Source: Plasmopara viticola (taxonomy: Eukaryota > Oomycota > Peronosporomycetes > Peronosporales > Peronosporaceae). Taken from it: DNA of 64,000 bases. This document shows positions 44,243 to 56,400 of the stretch, piece after piece. Both the position numbers and the translations under genes were made by a program. The DNA is taken from contig MBPM02000025.1 of assembly GCA_001695595.3 (NCBI GenBank), positions 124,001 through 188,000 on the forward strand, read 5' to 3'. Each line of letters begins with the position of its first letter. Position 1 is the first letter of the stretch. A model generated the notes under the pieces. The model made no database searches. It was not told the origin of the DNA and saw only the letters and a list, made by a program, of their open reading frames with translations.

Positions 44243-47200
44243 ATGAAACTCAGCTGCATCAAAGCCAGCATGGACTGGGAGGCCAACCTGGCTGCTATCA
44301 TCAAGTGCACGGATGCCAACCTTGCCCAGCAATTCCGTGGGTTTGAGGACTGCACAGCTGAGTTTACGAGGGTCAACGACAATCCGACAAGCTACAATCC
44401 TAGCAGTGATGATGTCGCAAGCATGGCAACCGAGTATCGCCTGCGTCACCAGCATAATCGACAGACTCGTGAGCAACTTCCGTCGTACTCGAGGGTCTTT
44501 GGAGCCTTTGAAAGGGATGCAGCACCGGCCACTACATTCTTGTCGCATTTACCTCGGCGACAATTTAAAAAGCGAAGTGTGGCAAGCGTAGGAAGTGTGA
44601 AAGACAATCAGCAAACAAAGCAATGTGCGAGTGAAGACGTACGTACGAAGAATGAAGATCGTGTACAGGATTATGACGAGAATTTACAAAGTGCTGCAAC
44701 GCAAGATGCCGTCGGAGGACCGTTTTTTGAGCCAATGTACTCTTCGCCAACGTACGACGTGGCGCAGATGATGGAGCAGGTGCGGTCAAGTTTAAAGCTG
44801 GAAGTAGATGCACGTGCTGTGATTGCGGAGCGTCAATTGAGTGCATTGTTGCAGCTGTGCAAGGCAACGTCGGAGGAGCTTGATCGACTGCGTGTTGAGG
44901 TCTGTGCAAATGATCGTCAGCTACATACTTTGGACCAGGTACAGTCGAAAATTCGACAGGAGCTTACGACGCAAAAAGATATTGGATTTCAACTACAGTC
45001 GATGTGCGGCAAGGACGAGTCGTGGCGCATGCAGGCTGAGAATCAGTTGCTTGAGTTGCGCCAAATGGTGGCTGCTTTAAGAGAACAGGGAAATTCGACT
45101 CAGGTGGTAGTACAGGAAAAGCTCTCGAGGTCCGAACTACTGGTGCAGTTTAATGGTGCCATGGAACCTATCAAAGCACAGCTTCAAGCAAATCTGCAAC
45201 ATCAGGCACAACAAATTGTTGACATTACGCGCACTACGAGTTCATCAAGTCTGTTGCTGGACGGAATTACACAAAAAGTGAACCGAGGTATCACGGAAGA
45301 GCTGAACGAATTGCGCAGCGAAGTAAGCGCACTGAAGCATCACATTGCTAAAGTGGACATCTTTCAGGATAAGAAGGAAATTGTAGCTAAAGAGAAAGAG
45401 GATCAGCAGCAACTGGAGAGAAGGATGATGGAATTACGTGAGGGCCTTCAAAAAGAGCTATGTGCATTTGTTAAAGACTACGTGGATACTCATACAAAAT
45501 TAACTCGACATTTAATAGAAGAGAATGGTCTTAAACTTGCTGAAAAGATTGAGATGGAGAATTTGCGGGGTAGTTTTGATGAGACCTGTCGAATTCGCTG
45601 CGCCGCCGTTGCGATGCAACTTGAGAGTGAAATAAAAGTTACCCGGGACCAATTGCGAGGTGAGTGCACTGCAGCGGTCGATGACTCTTTCGGTCGCATG
45701 GAGAAGTCATTGCAGCAAATGGTGAACACTATGTCGAGTCGAGTCGATGGGCAAGTGAGTGCCGGGCAAACAAGATGGTTCGAGTTTGTTAAAATGCTCG
45801 AAAATGAGCAAAACGAGAGAAAGCAAACTTCGGATGCCCTTTACGAATCTTTACGTAAAAGCCGTCACCAGCTTGAAGATCAACTTGATACGTTAGTACA
45901 CGAAACCCGAACAAAATTCAAACAGCAAGCGAGCGATGTTGAAATACGTTTGTTGGATGCCGAAAAACGCGTTGAAAGTGCAGTAGCAGACGGTTTGAAA
46001 AACTTTCAGGCATCCGTAACAACTTTGATGCAAGCTCAGGAAGGCAACAGTATAGCCGAGTTGGAGCAGAAAATAAAGTGTATCGAAGAAACGCTTTCAA
46101 CAACGAATGTAGCTGTTGCCGCGCTGTCTAAGCCGATCGTATGTTCAAAGACTGTTTCCTTAGCTACCAGAGACACAAGTGTCCAAGATGTTACTTTAGC
46201 CTTAGAAAAACAGACGAGCGTTTACGTATCAACTGTGGAAAATCTGTTTCAGGGTTTGCAACAACAGCTACAGCAGCAAGCACAGACACATGTACAAATG
46301 ACAACGACGCCATCCCAGTGTCAAGATAATTGGCCAGCTTATACTTACGCAGCCAACCAAGCTCCACCAACCTCACTTCTTCATCTTTCACCCACAGTAC
46401 ATCAGCCAGAAGTAGCAGACCCACCACCACCACCATCGACGATAGTGCCAGAAAGCGATTCAGTTGCTTACCCGACGTCAGATTCTGATCACTTTCGTAG
46501 AGACAATTTGATCAAAAGTGACAATGAAAGGAGCGCATTTTCGACAGAAACCTTAGCTAATAATGCCAATTGCGCGCGTGCACAACCGCTTGAGCTCGCA
46601 GAGCTCTCAAGTCCGGTTATAAGGCTCATAAACAAATCTGCATCTATGTCAAGCTTGGCGCCACAAACGATTGTATTGTCTGACCAAATCGAGCAACAGT
46701 GTTTAGAGCAAAATTCCAGCGGAGTCAATGAAACAATGAAACGAGAGGGTACACTTGCAACAACAGCGAAAGGTGCTTTGGTTGAAGCCGAGCTTGCAAA
46801 GGCCCGTGTTGAAGGCCGGCGAAAGCAAGAGCAAGATATAAAACATCAGCGACAGCACTCGTTGTCGAGTTCTGCTCAACCAGACATTACAAAAACGATG
46901 ATATTATCCGATGCTACAGATAGTAGCAACCAACAGCGGACATTCTCTGCTTCTCTGGCTATACATCCCCCAATAGTACTTCGGTCAGTGTCTTCACCCG
47001 CACTTGCTCCTTCGGTAGCATCGAGTAATGCAAGCAAAACCAGAGCTCCAGTCAGTGTTCCGGGCACCCCGATGGCAGAAAACTTGACTAAGATAGGACC
47101 AAGCAGTTCATTGACACATGCGATTAGTTTACAGCAGCCATCAACACGAGGCGAAGGAATCGTTAGTTCTGCGCAAGAAAGTGTTGATGATGTGAAGACC

Positions 47201-49952
47201 CAATTTCAGCCACCTCAGACTATTTTACGCACTAGTAGTGCTCCCTCATCTGTTCTCACGCAAGAGGTCGAGTCATCTGAGGTTCCATCTGTGCAATCCA
47301 CTCAAGAAGACCTGATTCTTCCACCGTCTCATCCAGATACTATAGGTCCACCCTTACAAAATAGCACGCAAGAGTCACGACCGCCACTTTCTCCTCCTAC
47401 AGCAACAGACAAGGCATCGCTCTCTTCTTCGCCTTTAGCCAAGATGTTAGGGCAATCATTACACGTGGAAGAATGCTTTAACGATGCAAAGGAACGCTCA
47501 ATAGCACAGAAAGTCTCAAGCGCAATAGCTGAACCAGTGGAGAGTAATGACCCAAATTTTGTAACATCTGTTGCTCCAACACTTGCTTCCCCTTCTCAGG
47601 TTGCGCATTACCTATGTGGCTTCTGTCGTCTTCCAGTCCGCTCGGATTTTAAAATCGAACACGAGAGATCGCAGTGCCCCGAGCGAATGGTTGATTGCGT
47701 TTTTTGCAAGAAGCAAGTACCATGGGTTCATTTAAAAATGCATCAGCTCGAGTGCAATGCTACGAAAACAGTTGCTCTGAACGAAAAAGCAGCTCATTCG
47801 AATGTTGACACGGCAGCAATAGTAGAGAGGCCTTTTAAGCAATGCCGGCATTGCGCAACAAATGTCGCGAGTCTCTCTTTGCTTGAACACGAACTCAACT
47901 GCGAAAAGGTACTGAAACAGTGCCCACATTGCCTTCGTCGTCAAAAGGTAGAGTATGCTTTGATGGATGGCAATCATTTTCTATATAATGCTAACAATCG
48001 TTTAGATGTCAGAGCTGGAAAATCATATTGAGAATTGTGACTGTAGATTGGTTTCTTGTCCCAATGACTGCGGTGGTAAATTTCTTCAGCGTGGGATTTC
48101 AACTCACTTGGCTACACGCTGTCCCAAGAATCCTGCAGTTATAACAGCTATCACTGCATCTTCTGCATCACGACCAGTGAGCCTTGAAGCAAAAAAGATT
48201 GCTTCTCCTCGACAAAGTTCACTGCCTTTTTCAGCAGTCGTCCCACTCGAAAAAGTGAGCCTAATACTTAGATTATTAGACGACGTGTTTGGTGACTTTG
48301 CACCTATTTTCTGCAGGTAGTGTGCAAATTTTGCGACGATGAAATCGAAGCGAGAAAGATTGAAGGTCATGAACAAAAGTGCGTCCAGCTGCTTCATTTA
48401 TATGTGCCTCCATTATTTACAGATAATATAATTGATGACGTAGTTGCGACTGGAAACCCATGCGGTGTCGACACTGCAATATGGTCGTCATTTTTCGGGA
48501 CTTGCTGCGTCACGAGACTTCGTGCAAAGAAAAAGTAAAAACGTGTACACATTGTCACGAAAAGGTGCGACCCCAATGCATCGTTTTGACGGCTTGTGTT
48601 TATAAAATATTGCACTGTTTGCCCAATTTCCTTAGATGTCCCAGGCAGCCTTAACCGGTCACGCAAGTCGCTGTTTTAAACGTCCGATTAAGTGTATTCG
48701 TTGCTGCCAGCACTTTCCTGCCGATGCGATTGTAGCACACTCCACTAATTGCAAGGTCGGCCTAAATGCACATTTGGCTGCGGACAATATCGTAACAAGT
48801 CAGCATTTAAATACGGCGAAAACTCCTATCAAGATTCCCCCTCCTCCTCCATTCCCTCCACCGCTTACGACAGCAACACCTTTGTCGTTTCCTACCAATA
48901 AGCATGCTTTTGATATGCAAGCAACTGTAAAGTCTTCGATAAATAGTGGTAAGAAAACAGGTAAATTTGCGAGGGGTGAAGAGTGAGTTGGAGGATATAC
49001 TGATTCTGTCGCTGACTCGCGGTAGTAGAAAAAAATCACTCAGATCGATTGGCGCGGAGACATTTGGCCCTTTCACAGCTTACGAACCCAGAACCAACTC
49101 TAAGCGGAATGCAGCACGAGCGCAAACTTTCTATCCAAGCAAGTTTACCCAGGTTTGACCTTTGACGCGAAAATTTGCCAACCGCAGTCTTTTTTTGACT
49201 GTTAAATTTGGATGTTATTGACGTAGTCCAACGCCGGCTGAGCAACTTTTTTCTCGGCCAGCCATTCATTCTGATCATATAAAGTATGAAGAAGAGGACG
49301 ACAATGAAGAATTTGATGGGCAGCTGACACTTGCTCAAGGTACATTTCACTCAAGCTTCCAGTTGTATGCAAGGCATCTTTGTATTAACGTTGTATCTTT
49401 TCAAGTGGTGAAAGGATGGAGTGTTGAGAACGTTTGTCTTTGGCTTTATGAAGACGTTGGAGTACCGGACGTCGTGGTGAGGCAGATAGAAATACACATT
49501 TACAATGCACTGCTGACAATCTTATACACAGCATCGATTCCAGGACAAACATTGCGACGGTGAGATGCTTCTGGAGCTGACAGAAATTGACTTGGTCAAC
49601 GAGTTTGGAGTAAAAGACCGAGTGCTGCGTGATCGAATTTTAAGCGCAATTGAAGCGATCAATACGAGCAATGCATATTCAGATGAGGATGGTGGAGAGG
49701 ATGGGGAAGAAGAGGATGAATATGATGAGAGTGAGAAATATGATGAAAAAGCAGCTCTTTATACAAGACAATCGAACGGAAGAGGTAAAAACTCAAGTAT
49801 ATGCTTACTTCGGTCGTTGCTTATTACTTATGGATGCTCTAGCATATTCCCACCCAAGAGACATCCTGCGGCGGCCCTCTTCTCAGCATGTAAATGAAAG
49901 CGAACTACCATCCTCTAATGATATGGTGCGAAGTCAGCTTAAAGATGCTTAG
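44243..49952 (+). CDS. Coiled-coil, TRAF-type zinc-finger and SAM-domain protein, about 1,711 aa
   Basis: Ten exons, 44243-47947, 48006-48254, 48317-48378, 48444-48564, 48636-48960, 49026-49152, 49227-49339, 49406-49476, 49532-49784, 49843-49952; nine introns of 55-74 nt. Start at 44243 or the ATG at 44270 (MDWEANLAAII). Residues about 180-625 are long coiled coil, followed by a Ser/Thr/Pro-rich linker. From about 1120 comes a series of TRAF-like fingers (CGFCRLPV...HERSQC; CVFCKKQV...HQLEC; CRHCATNV...HELNC; CPNDCGG; CKFCDDEI...HEQNC; CRHCNMVV...HETSC; CIRCCQHF...HSTNC). A SAM domain follows (about 1569-1640: WSVENVCLWLYEDVGVP, DKHCDGEMLLELTEIDL), then an acidic tail. Such layouts suit a scaffold, possibly cytoskeletal or centrosomal; the role is inference. 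Confidence 0.85.
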
Positions 49953-50087
49953 TCTGTTATTGAATGACAATTGGCAACTTCTACTTGTAGTTCCGTCGAA
50001 TAAACAGTGCACTGGAAAGTGCAAAGCAATAGGATATCTGGTTCACTTTTAAGTAAAAAGTGACAGTTTATTAAGAATCACAGGTCA

Positions 50088-53000
50088 CTAGTTCCTTAAA
50101 GTAACATCATAATGAATCTCAGCAAGAGGAACAATTGAAGGTCGACCATGAGCGCACTGGAAAGGTAGCTGACACGTCTTTAAATCTTCGATCAGGTCTC
50201 TGCACTGACCAAGGCTTAGATGATCGCCAAACATGATTGCACTGCGACAAGCACGAGAGTGCAGTAATCTCGTGATGACTGGAGGGCGAATGCGGGAATG
50301 TCGATACGTTTCGCTCGCACTGGATAAAAGCTGAAGAAATTCTCGGAAGTCATCAGCGTTTGCTACTCTCCTTTCCACCTTTGGAGTTTTGTACAATAGC
50401 ACACGAACCATTTCGTCTATCACAGAGTTTCCGCGTAAGTTGAAGAATGGTTCTGTCTTCGAGGCGATGACCTCAAATTCAAATCCCCAACTTTTGATAA
50501 GATCTTCTTGATAACACAGAACTTGTTGCTCTATGAAATTTACTCGCACGACAAGAGGCGGCTCGTGGTCCTCAGTTTCCACCCGACGCAAAGATCCATC
50601 TCCACCAAATATCTCCTTTTCCAATGTCTCTAGTCGGATACGCTCGTCTGCTGCATGTTGATCGATGCAAAGCACCAACCTGCCTCGCTGGGTTTCTGCG
50701 TCAACGAGAATAAACTTGCGATCAACTTGGCGAATTACCTGAAACGTTTTAAGAGTAGACTTGCAGATTTTTATAGTATGATTTCCCTTAAAAACGACGA
50801 CGTTCTCGATCCGTAGCGCTTCAGCAAAGGGTGTGACAGAAACCGCCCTAGAGCCAATCCAATGTTTCACAATGCTGTTTGCTTGCCGCTTGATTTTGAA
50901 ATAATCTGACTCCTTGCTTGGACTCGGTGACTCAAGCGAAGGCCGAGTGTTGAACTCACGACAAAGTCGTTCGTCATCAGCAACTAACATCCCCGTTCCT
51001 TGCTCATCACCACTTAAATTATCATCGTTCTCGCGATCGTAGATTATTCCATTGCTGTAGTGATCCTGACACAACTCCAACAAGTCGTCAGCACAATCAA
51101 ACGCATCGGGCTTACTGCTTAACCATGGCCTTTTTCGACATTGCTGAAGCGTAAACGCACGATAAGCTTATCAATAAATACAATTCACATACGCAAAATT
51201 TGTAGAGAATGCTCTACCTTAATATCTGCAGACGCCTGTGGCTTTATCAGTGATGAATATGGCTTGTGTGCAAAGAAAATATCCTTTAATGATTGCTCTG
51301 ATTCAAATGCAACATTTTCATGAGCTTGACGATGGAGCGCAAGATTAGCCGTTTCAAAGCCAGTGACTTTCAAATCATAAGAGTCTGTCGCAGTCACATG
51401 TGTTTCTGTAGGTTTCTTAGGGTCACTGCTTTCACATCGCCAATGGGTTAATAGAACTTTTAAATAAACATCATTCCGAACGTACTCGGTAATGCTGCGT
51501 TGACCACAGGTGTGGCATCTGACGGAAGCTTTGACGCTACAATCTTCTACACAGCATTGATCAGCAAATAGAATGTTTTCGTCGGATGCGCTGGTCCATT
51601 GATTGGCCTTATAATTGAAGCTGCTATCCAGGAAACTCTGCATCTTTTCGGGACTTAGCGGCGTAGGTATCACCTCGTTGCTCCATGCTTGTGCAGTAGA
51701 AACGCTGGTGTCAGACCGTCTAAAGTAGCCGGGTATAGCTTCTTCTACCCTATCGAAAATGGCGACATGCTTTTCATTGCAGTCTAATGCTTCAACATCA
51801 AATTCACAAGCCTGGGCAACATGTATGACAATTAATCATACACGAGTATTGAAAAAAAGTATTACCTGGGTGGATGTATGATCTAAATCAATAGCGGTGA
51901 AATTCTACATCGTCACGTTATGGTCATCTCAATAAATGAACCAAATGTGCTGCTGTAAAACTTATACCCCAATGAATTCATAGAGAAATTCGTGGAACTG
52001 CTCAGGGCTTTTAAATAATATGTTCTCGTCATTCTCTACTCGCGAAATGTCGTAGTTGCCCCTTAGTGCTGCTACTTTTAGGACAAAGATGGGAATAGCT
52101 GAAATACAGCCATAATGTTAAAAACGAAATATTAATTAGAACGTGATAACAACACGTACCTTCAAAGATCTGTAATGCAGCCTCCGTAATCACTCGTGAG
52201 CATAATCGATGACATTCTTTCACCGACTTGTTTTCAAAATATGTGAACTGGTAGTAGCTTTTGGCTTGCTTGATCCCTTGCCCGAAAGCACCCGATTCTC
52301 CAGGGACAAAAGCGATGTATCCTCGAATCGAAAATGAAAACACCTTGGATGCATAATCCACGTACTGCAGATAGATTGAGTGTTAAACCCTTTCCTCTCT
52401 TTGAGTATAATGACAGCCATCGTACTTGTAGTTCATTCCCTAGAAGTCGGCCAAAATGCTTCATGAACCGCTCACGACAGGAATTGACGGCAGGAATCGT
52501 CACAGGTCGAATGCCTTCGCCTTCAATATACTTAATTAGAAGTACCAAACGAGGAGAAATATTCGCCTTGAAGTACCTTCATGGCGAATATCGAACGAAA
52601 GCGATGGCCAGATCATCGACATACTCACGCAAAAGCTGTGAATACTTTGAATTACTCGAGCTTGGTATTTCTTGTTTCTAGACAAATCTTTTCGCCTTAC
52701 CGATAGCTTCCAAAAAAGATTCGACACAACAACTTTTGTTCCTGGTGCCTCACGTAGCTGTTGAGAGCGAGCATTGAAGACCACAATTCCTTCCTAATCA
52801 ACAAATAATAAATTAAACTTGATGTTCTTTGCTCTTATAATCACCAAGAAAGCCTGACTTTAAAAAGTTTGCGATACGAAGTCCAATGGTTTTTGACTCG
52901 ACTCTCAATTTCAACCTCCGCACTGAGCGCAGTCAAATCTCGCAGATAGGCGCCGCGGCAACCATAATATTGGCGCGGTTTCTTCTCGTGACAAGTGGAT

Positions 53001-53400
53001 GTCGATTGCGAAACTCTCGTTGAAGCTACAAGCGTTAGCAGAGACAGCACACAATCAATGTACTTGAGTCACCGTACCATAGCATTCTCCGAGTGCATAG
53101 AGATCGTCTGGCTCAATTCCATCTCCTGAGACCTCTATGTTAGAGAAAGTATAAGCACTGCCAGCGTCAAGATATACCATCATCGATCGCTGTGAAAGAC
53201 GCTGTTGTTACATCCATATACAGCTTGATCGTCTTCGCGTGAGCGTCGATACTGTTGTATACCACTGTGCACCTCAAATCAGTATTTCTAAATTCCCGCA
53301 CGGATCCCTCACCTTGCTTCACCGCTGTCTCGAGATCAGGTATAGCATATGATGCACTTAGAAGATCCCTCGTTTTCTCGCTCAGGCGATTCAGCTCCAT
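50088..53400 (-). CDS. MLH3: DNA mismatch repair protein MLH3 (MutL family)
   Basis: Eleven exons, 908 aa (minus): 53313-53400, 53178-53264, 53078-53125, 52859-53025, 52577-52793, 52426-52520, 52160-52364, 51968-52098, 51866-51904, 51218-51811, 50088-51143; introns of 48-74 nt. The C-terminal endonuclease half is intact: DQHAADERIRLE (about residues 719-730), ACRSAIMFGD and QCAHGRPSIVPL, the last typical of MLH3. The N-terminal GHKL ATPase is recognisable (VYNSIDAHAKTI, DDGDGIEPDDL, GTKVVVSNLFWKLSVRRK, IPIFVLKVAALRGNYD), but key positions differ: Gln29 where MutL has the catalytic Glu, and GCRGAYL (96-102) where GFRGEAL is expected. MLH3 pairs with MLH1 as an endonuclease in meiotic crossover resolution and repair. 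Convergent with the SAM gene, 135 bp apart. Confidence 0.9.
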
Positions 53401-56400
53401 GTCGCTCTATCAGCCTCTATCAACTATTAGCTAAATTGCGAAATGAACCTCCAACAGAAGCAGAAAATGCGCCTGCCTTTCTCATACCACACACAACATC
53501 TTGTCATAATTTGCACGCAAACTCTACAATGTCGAAAAATGCTTTCGTAAATGCCATCACCGGCACGTCACAGAGCAAGTAAGGTAATAGATGTTGACAT
53601 AGTTATCAATTAAATGCTACAATTTGCATTAGGCATTCGAAAACCATGACAGCCGTTCATTAGGTTACGCGGCAATGCCTCTCTTCGTCTCTGCGTCAAA
53701 ATGCTAAATGTTTAATGCTGCGAAAGGTAGTGCGAAGACTCTGGACAGATTTTCACCAGTTTACCTTTCTGACTTTTACAGCTAAATTCAACAGGCAAGT
53801 GCAGTATAGATATGTATGTGGTGCTACATGCCAAGACACGAACACACTCGAATCTTGCTCTTGTATTACAGCAGCAAGAGCTTCGTGACTCCACGCTGAG
53901 CGCTTCATCTTGGCACATAATAGCGTTCTCAATGTACTTTTTAAATTGCAATCAACGCGGGACAAGACGAGAAAGTCTTCTGCATTGATCCCCGCGTCTC
54001 AAAGCGCTTTTTTTCAAATAATATTTATACTCTTGGTCCAACGTTATGTACTCAATAAGCGAGACTGAAGGACTTTTTGGATATCTCTAAAATACATCAG
54101 TATGCATATTCGGTACATATACCGGGGCCACGCGTTTGTGCAAAAAGTCAGTGCTGAGAAGCGATTGCACCACCGCGACTTTAAGATGGGCTGTACGCGT
54201 GTTCTAGCACCATATTATGTCTCACTTAAGTTCGTCACTTAACGTCGTGGATAGCTTGAAAAAAAGTACCTTTCTTACTTAGTAGATCGAAGATAACTCA
54301 CCCAAGGGATATCTCGGCTTCGTCAAAGTGCCACCAAAGTGCAAGTTTCTAATATTGCAAAGGGTCAATTTAGATTTAAATACCGACGTGCTGCTAAAGA
54401 CCACAAAGGACTACGAGTCCAAAAGTGCATACGATACTTCATTAGTGCGTAGATAATTTATTTCTCGCAAAAGGGCACAAATTTCTTACGGCTCACTCAT
54501 TGCTTCTAATACAGTTGCCCTGCGTAATGTGACGAAGCACCCGCCGGCTGCTAAAAGCGCACAGCCTAGGGATGCTTGTTCACTCCATCTTTTAGCCAAA
54601 TTGGCGTAAAGTATGGGCTCACTTAATCGCCATAACCTCCCATGCTCATTTTATAGCAATTTAAACGCGAGGGCAACGCTTTGAAGAGGTGCTAAAGGCA
54701 CCTTCGAGTTTTTATGAGACTTCAAGTCATACGATCATGATACACCTCACATGAAGTATTTGGTGCGTTGACGTCGTCTTGGGAAAATTGATGAAGTACG
54801 CTGCCCGATGGCGTTCCGGAGATATCGAAGGCTCAACCAATTGATGTCCGCGGATTCAAAGTACTCTTTTAAGTGTTTGTCCCCGTCAAACAAAGCAGTA
54901 AATTCTTCTCTTCTATGTCTTCCTAGAATCTCTCTCTGGATCATGGCGGGTGATAGCAATGTCATCACTTGCCAGGCAAATCACGCTTAGCAGACTTTTG
55001 CGAAGTCATAAGCACTTTTTTGCTTCCTTCTTAAAACTAAGGTCAAACTAGTCAAAGAAGCACGGAGTCGCGTAGATAAATGGAACTCAGCCTTTTTGTG
55101 CAATAGAAAATATATCTCGTTGATGCGAGGACCATTATTGTTAAGTGGGAACTCGACTACTTTTATCTTGTCGACCCTTAGAAGTGGCAATTCAGCGCAA
55201 ATACCGCTTTGTACGTCTTTGAGCACATGGTTGACTAAATCAGTCTAACAATCAGTCTGAAAGTTTTTTGTTGCTGACTTGAGTATATTCTTACTTTGGA
55301 GTAGCACTTGCCAAATAGTAACGGTTCATCGCAGATTCCTCGCTATCCGACACTATCGTGTTCGGGAGAGTAGGACACTTGAGTATAAAACGTTGCTATT
55401 TGTCATATCGTGATAATCACTATTCTTGTGTTACCACCAGCTTCCGTCAAGTCAAAAATAACACCTAAGATGAAGTCAGAGGGGCTTTCGGACTCCCACA
55501 GTTTGCAGGTACATCAAGATCTAGACGAGTATTAATATTTGGGAATATCTCATAAAATGTTCACCCACTTGTACATGTGGAGCATTGAAAATTATAAAAA
55601 GATATTTTTCAGCCTAAATGACGGTAGATAAAAGTATTTTATGCATTAATCTTTTCAGTCTTCATTGTTTAGATCAACGGCTAGGGCTAAATCTGCGTGA
55701 TCCGCTCTGCAGCTGGGTAGACCGTCTACCGAGACAGGCGCAATGGCTGATGCACTTGACGTCAGTATATTTGCCTGCGATAAAGCGCATTTAATTATTA
55801 CTTATCTCGCATGTTTGACGACATCGTTCGTCAATAAAGCCCTGCTAATTAAAGTCACCTTATAGTCTGACCTGTGCAAAGGTGTGTTGCCTAGCAAATC
55901 GTTCCCGCCAGGTTTAAAGTTACTTCAGAAGATTTATCCCGCGATAAATAATTGCCATCATGCCGCGTGTCAGGACGAAAAGGCGACCTCGTTGCCTATT
56001 ATAAAAAAGCGTGATCAGAATGTTCAAATTCCAGGAGACACTCAAAATATAACCAGTCATGCTTTATAGCAATTTTTTTTGTCAGGTCTTAATTTGTTAT
56101 GTTCGAAAGCCCTTGATTGTATGTAGTTGCACGCAATCGCGAACGCTAAGTGAACAAACCAGTCATGATCGCTCTGATTGGATCTTAGTAACGCACAATC
56201 GATGGCATAGTCCGAAGCGACATGAGCAAGACTAAAAGGTCTTTTCTGGATCAGACATACTTTGCTCCTCGCTTTTCTTTTTGGTAAAATTGTGACGTAT
56301 AATCTTCGGACACCACATCTTAGTTTTATATATCTTATATTAAGATTTTGAAGGATCCTCGGCTTCTATTAGGACTTCTGAGCCCAGGCGTAAGGTATGC

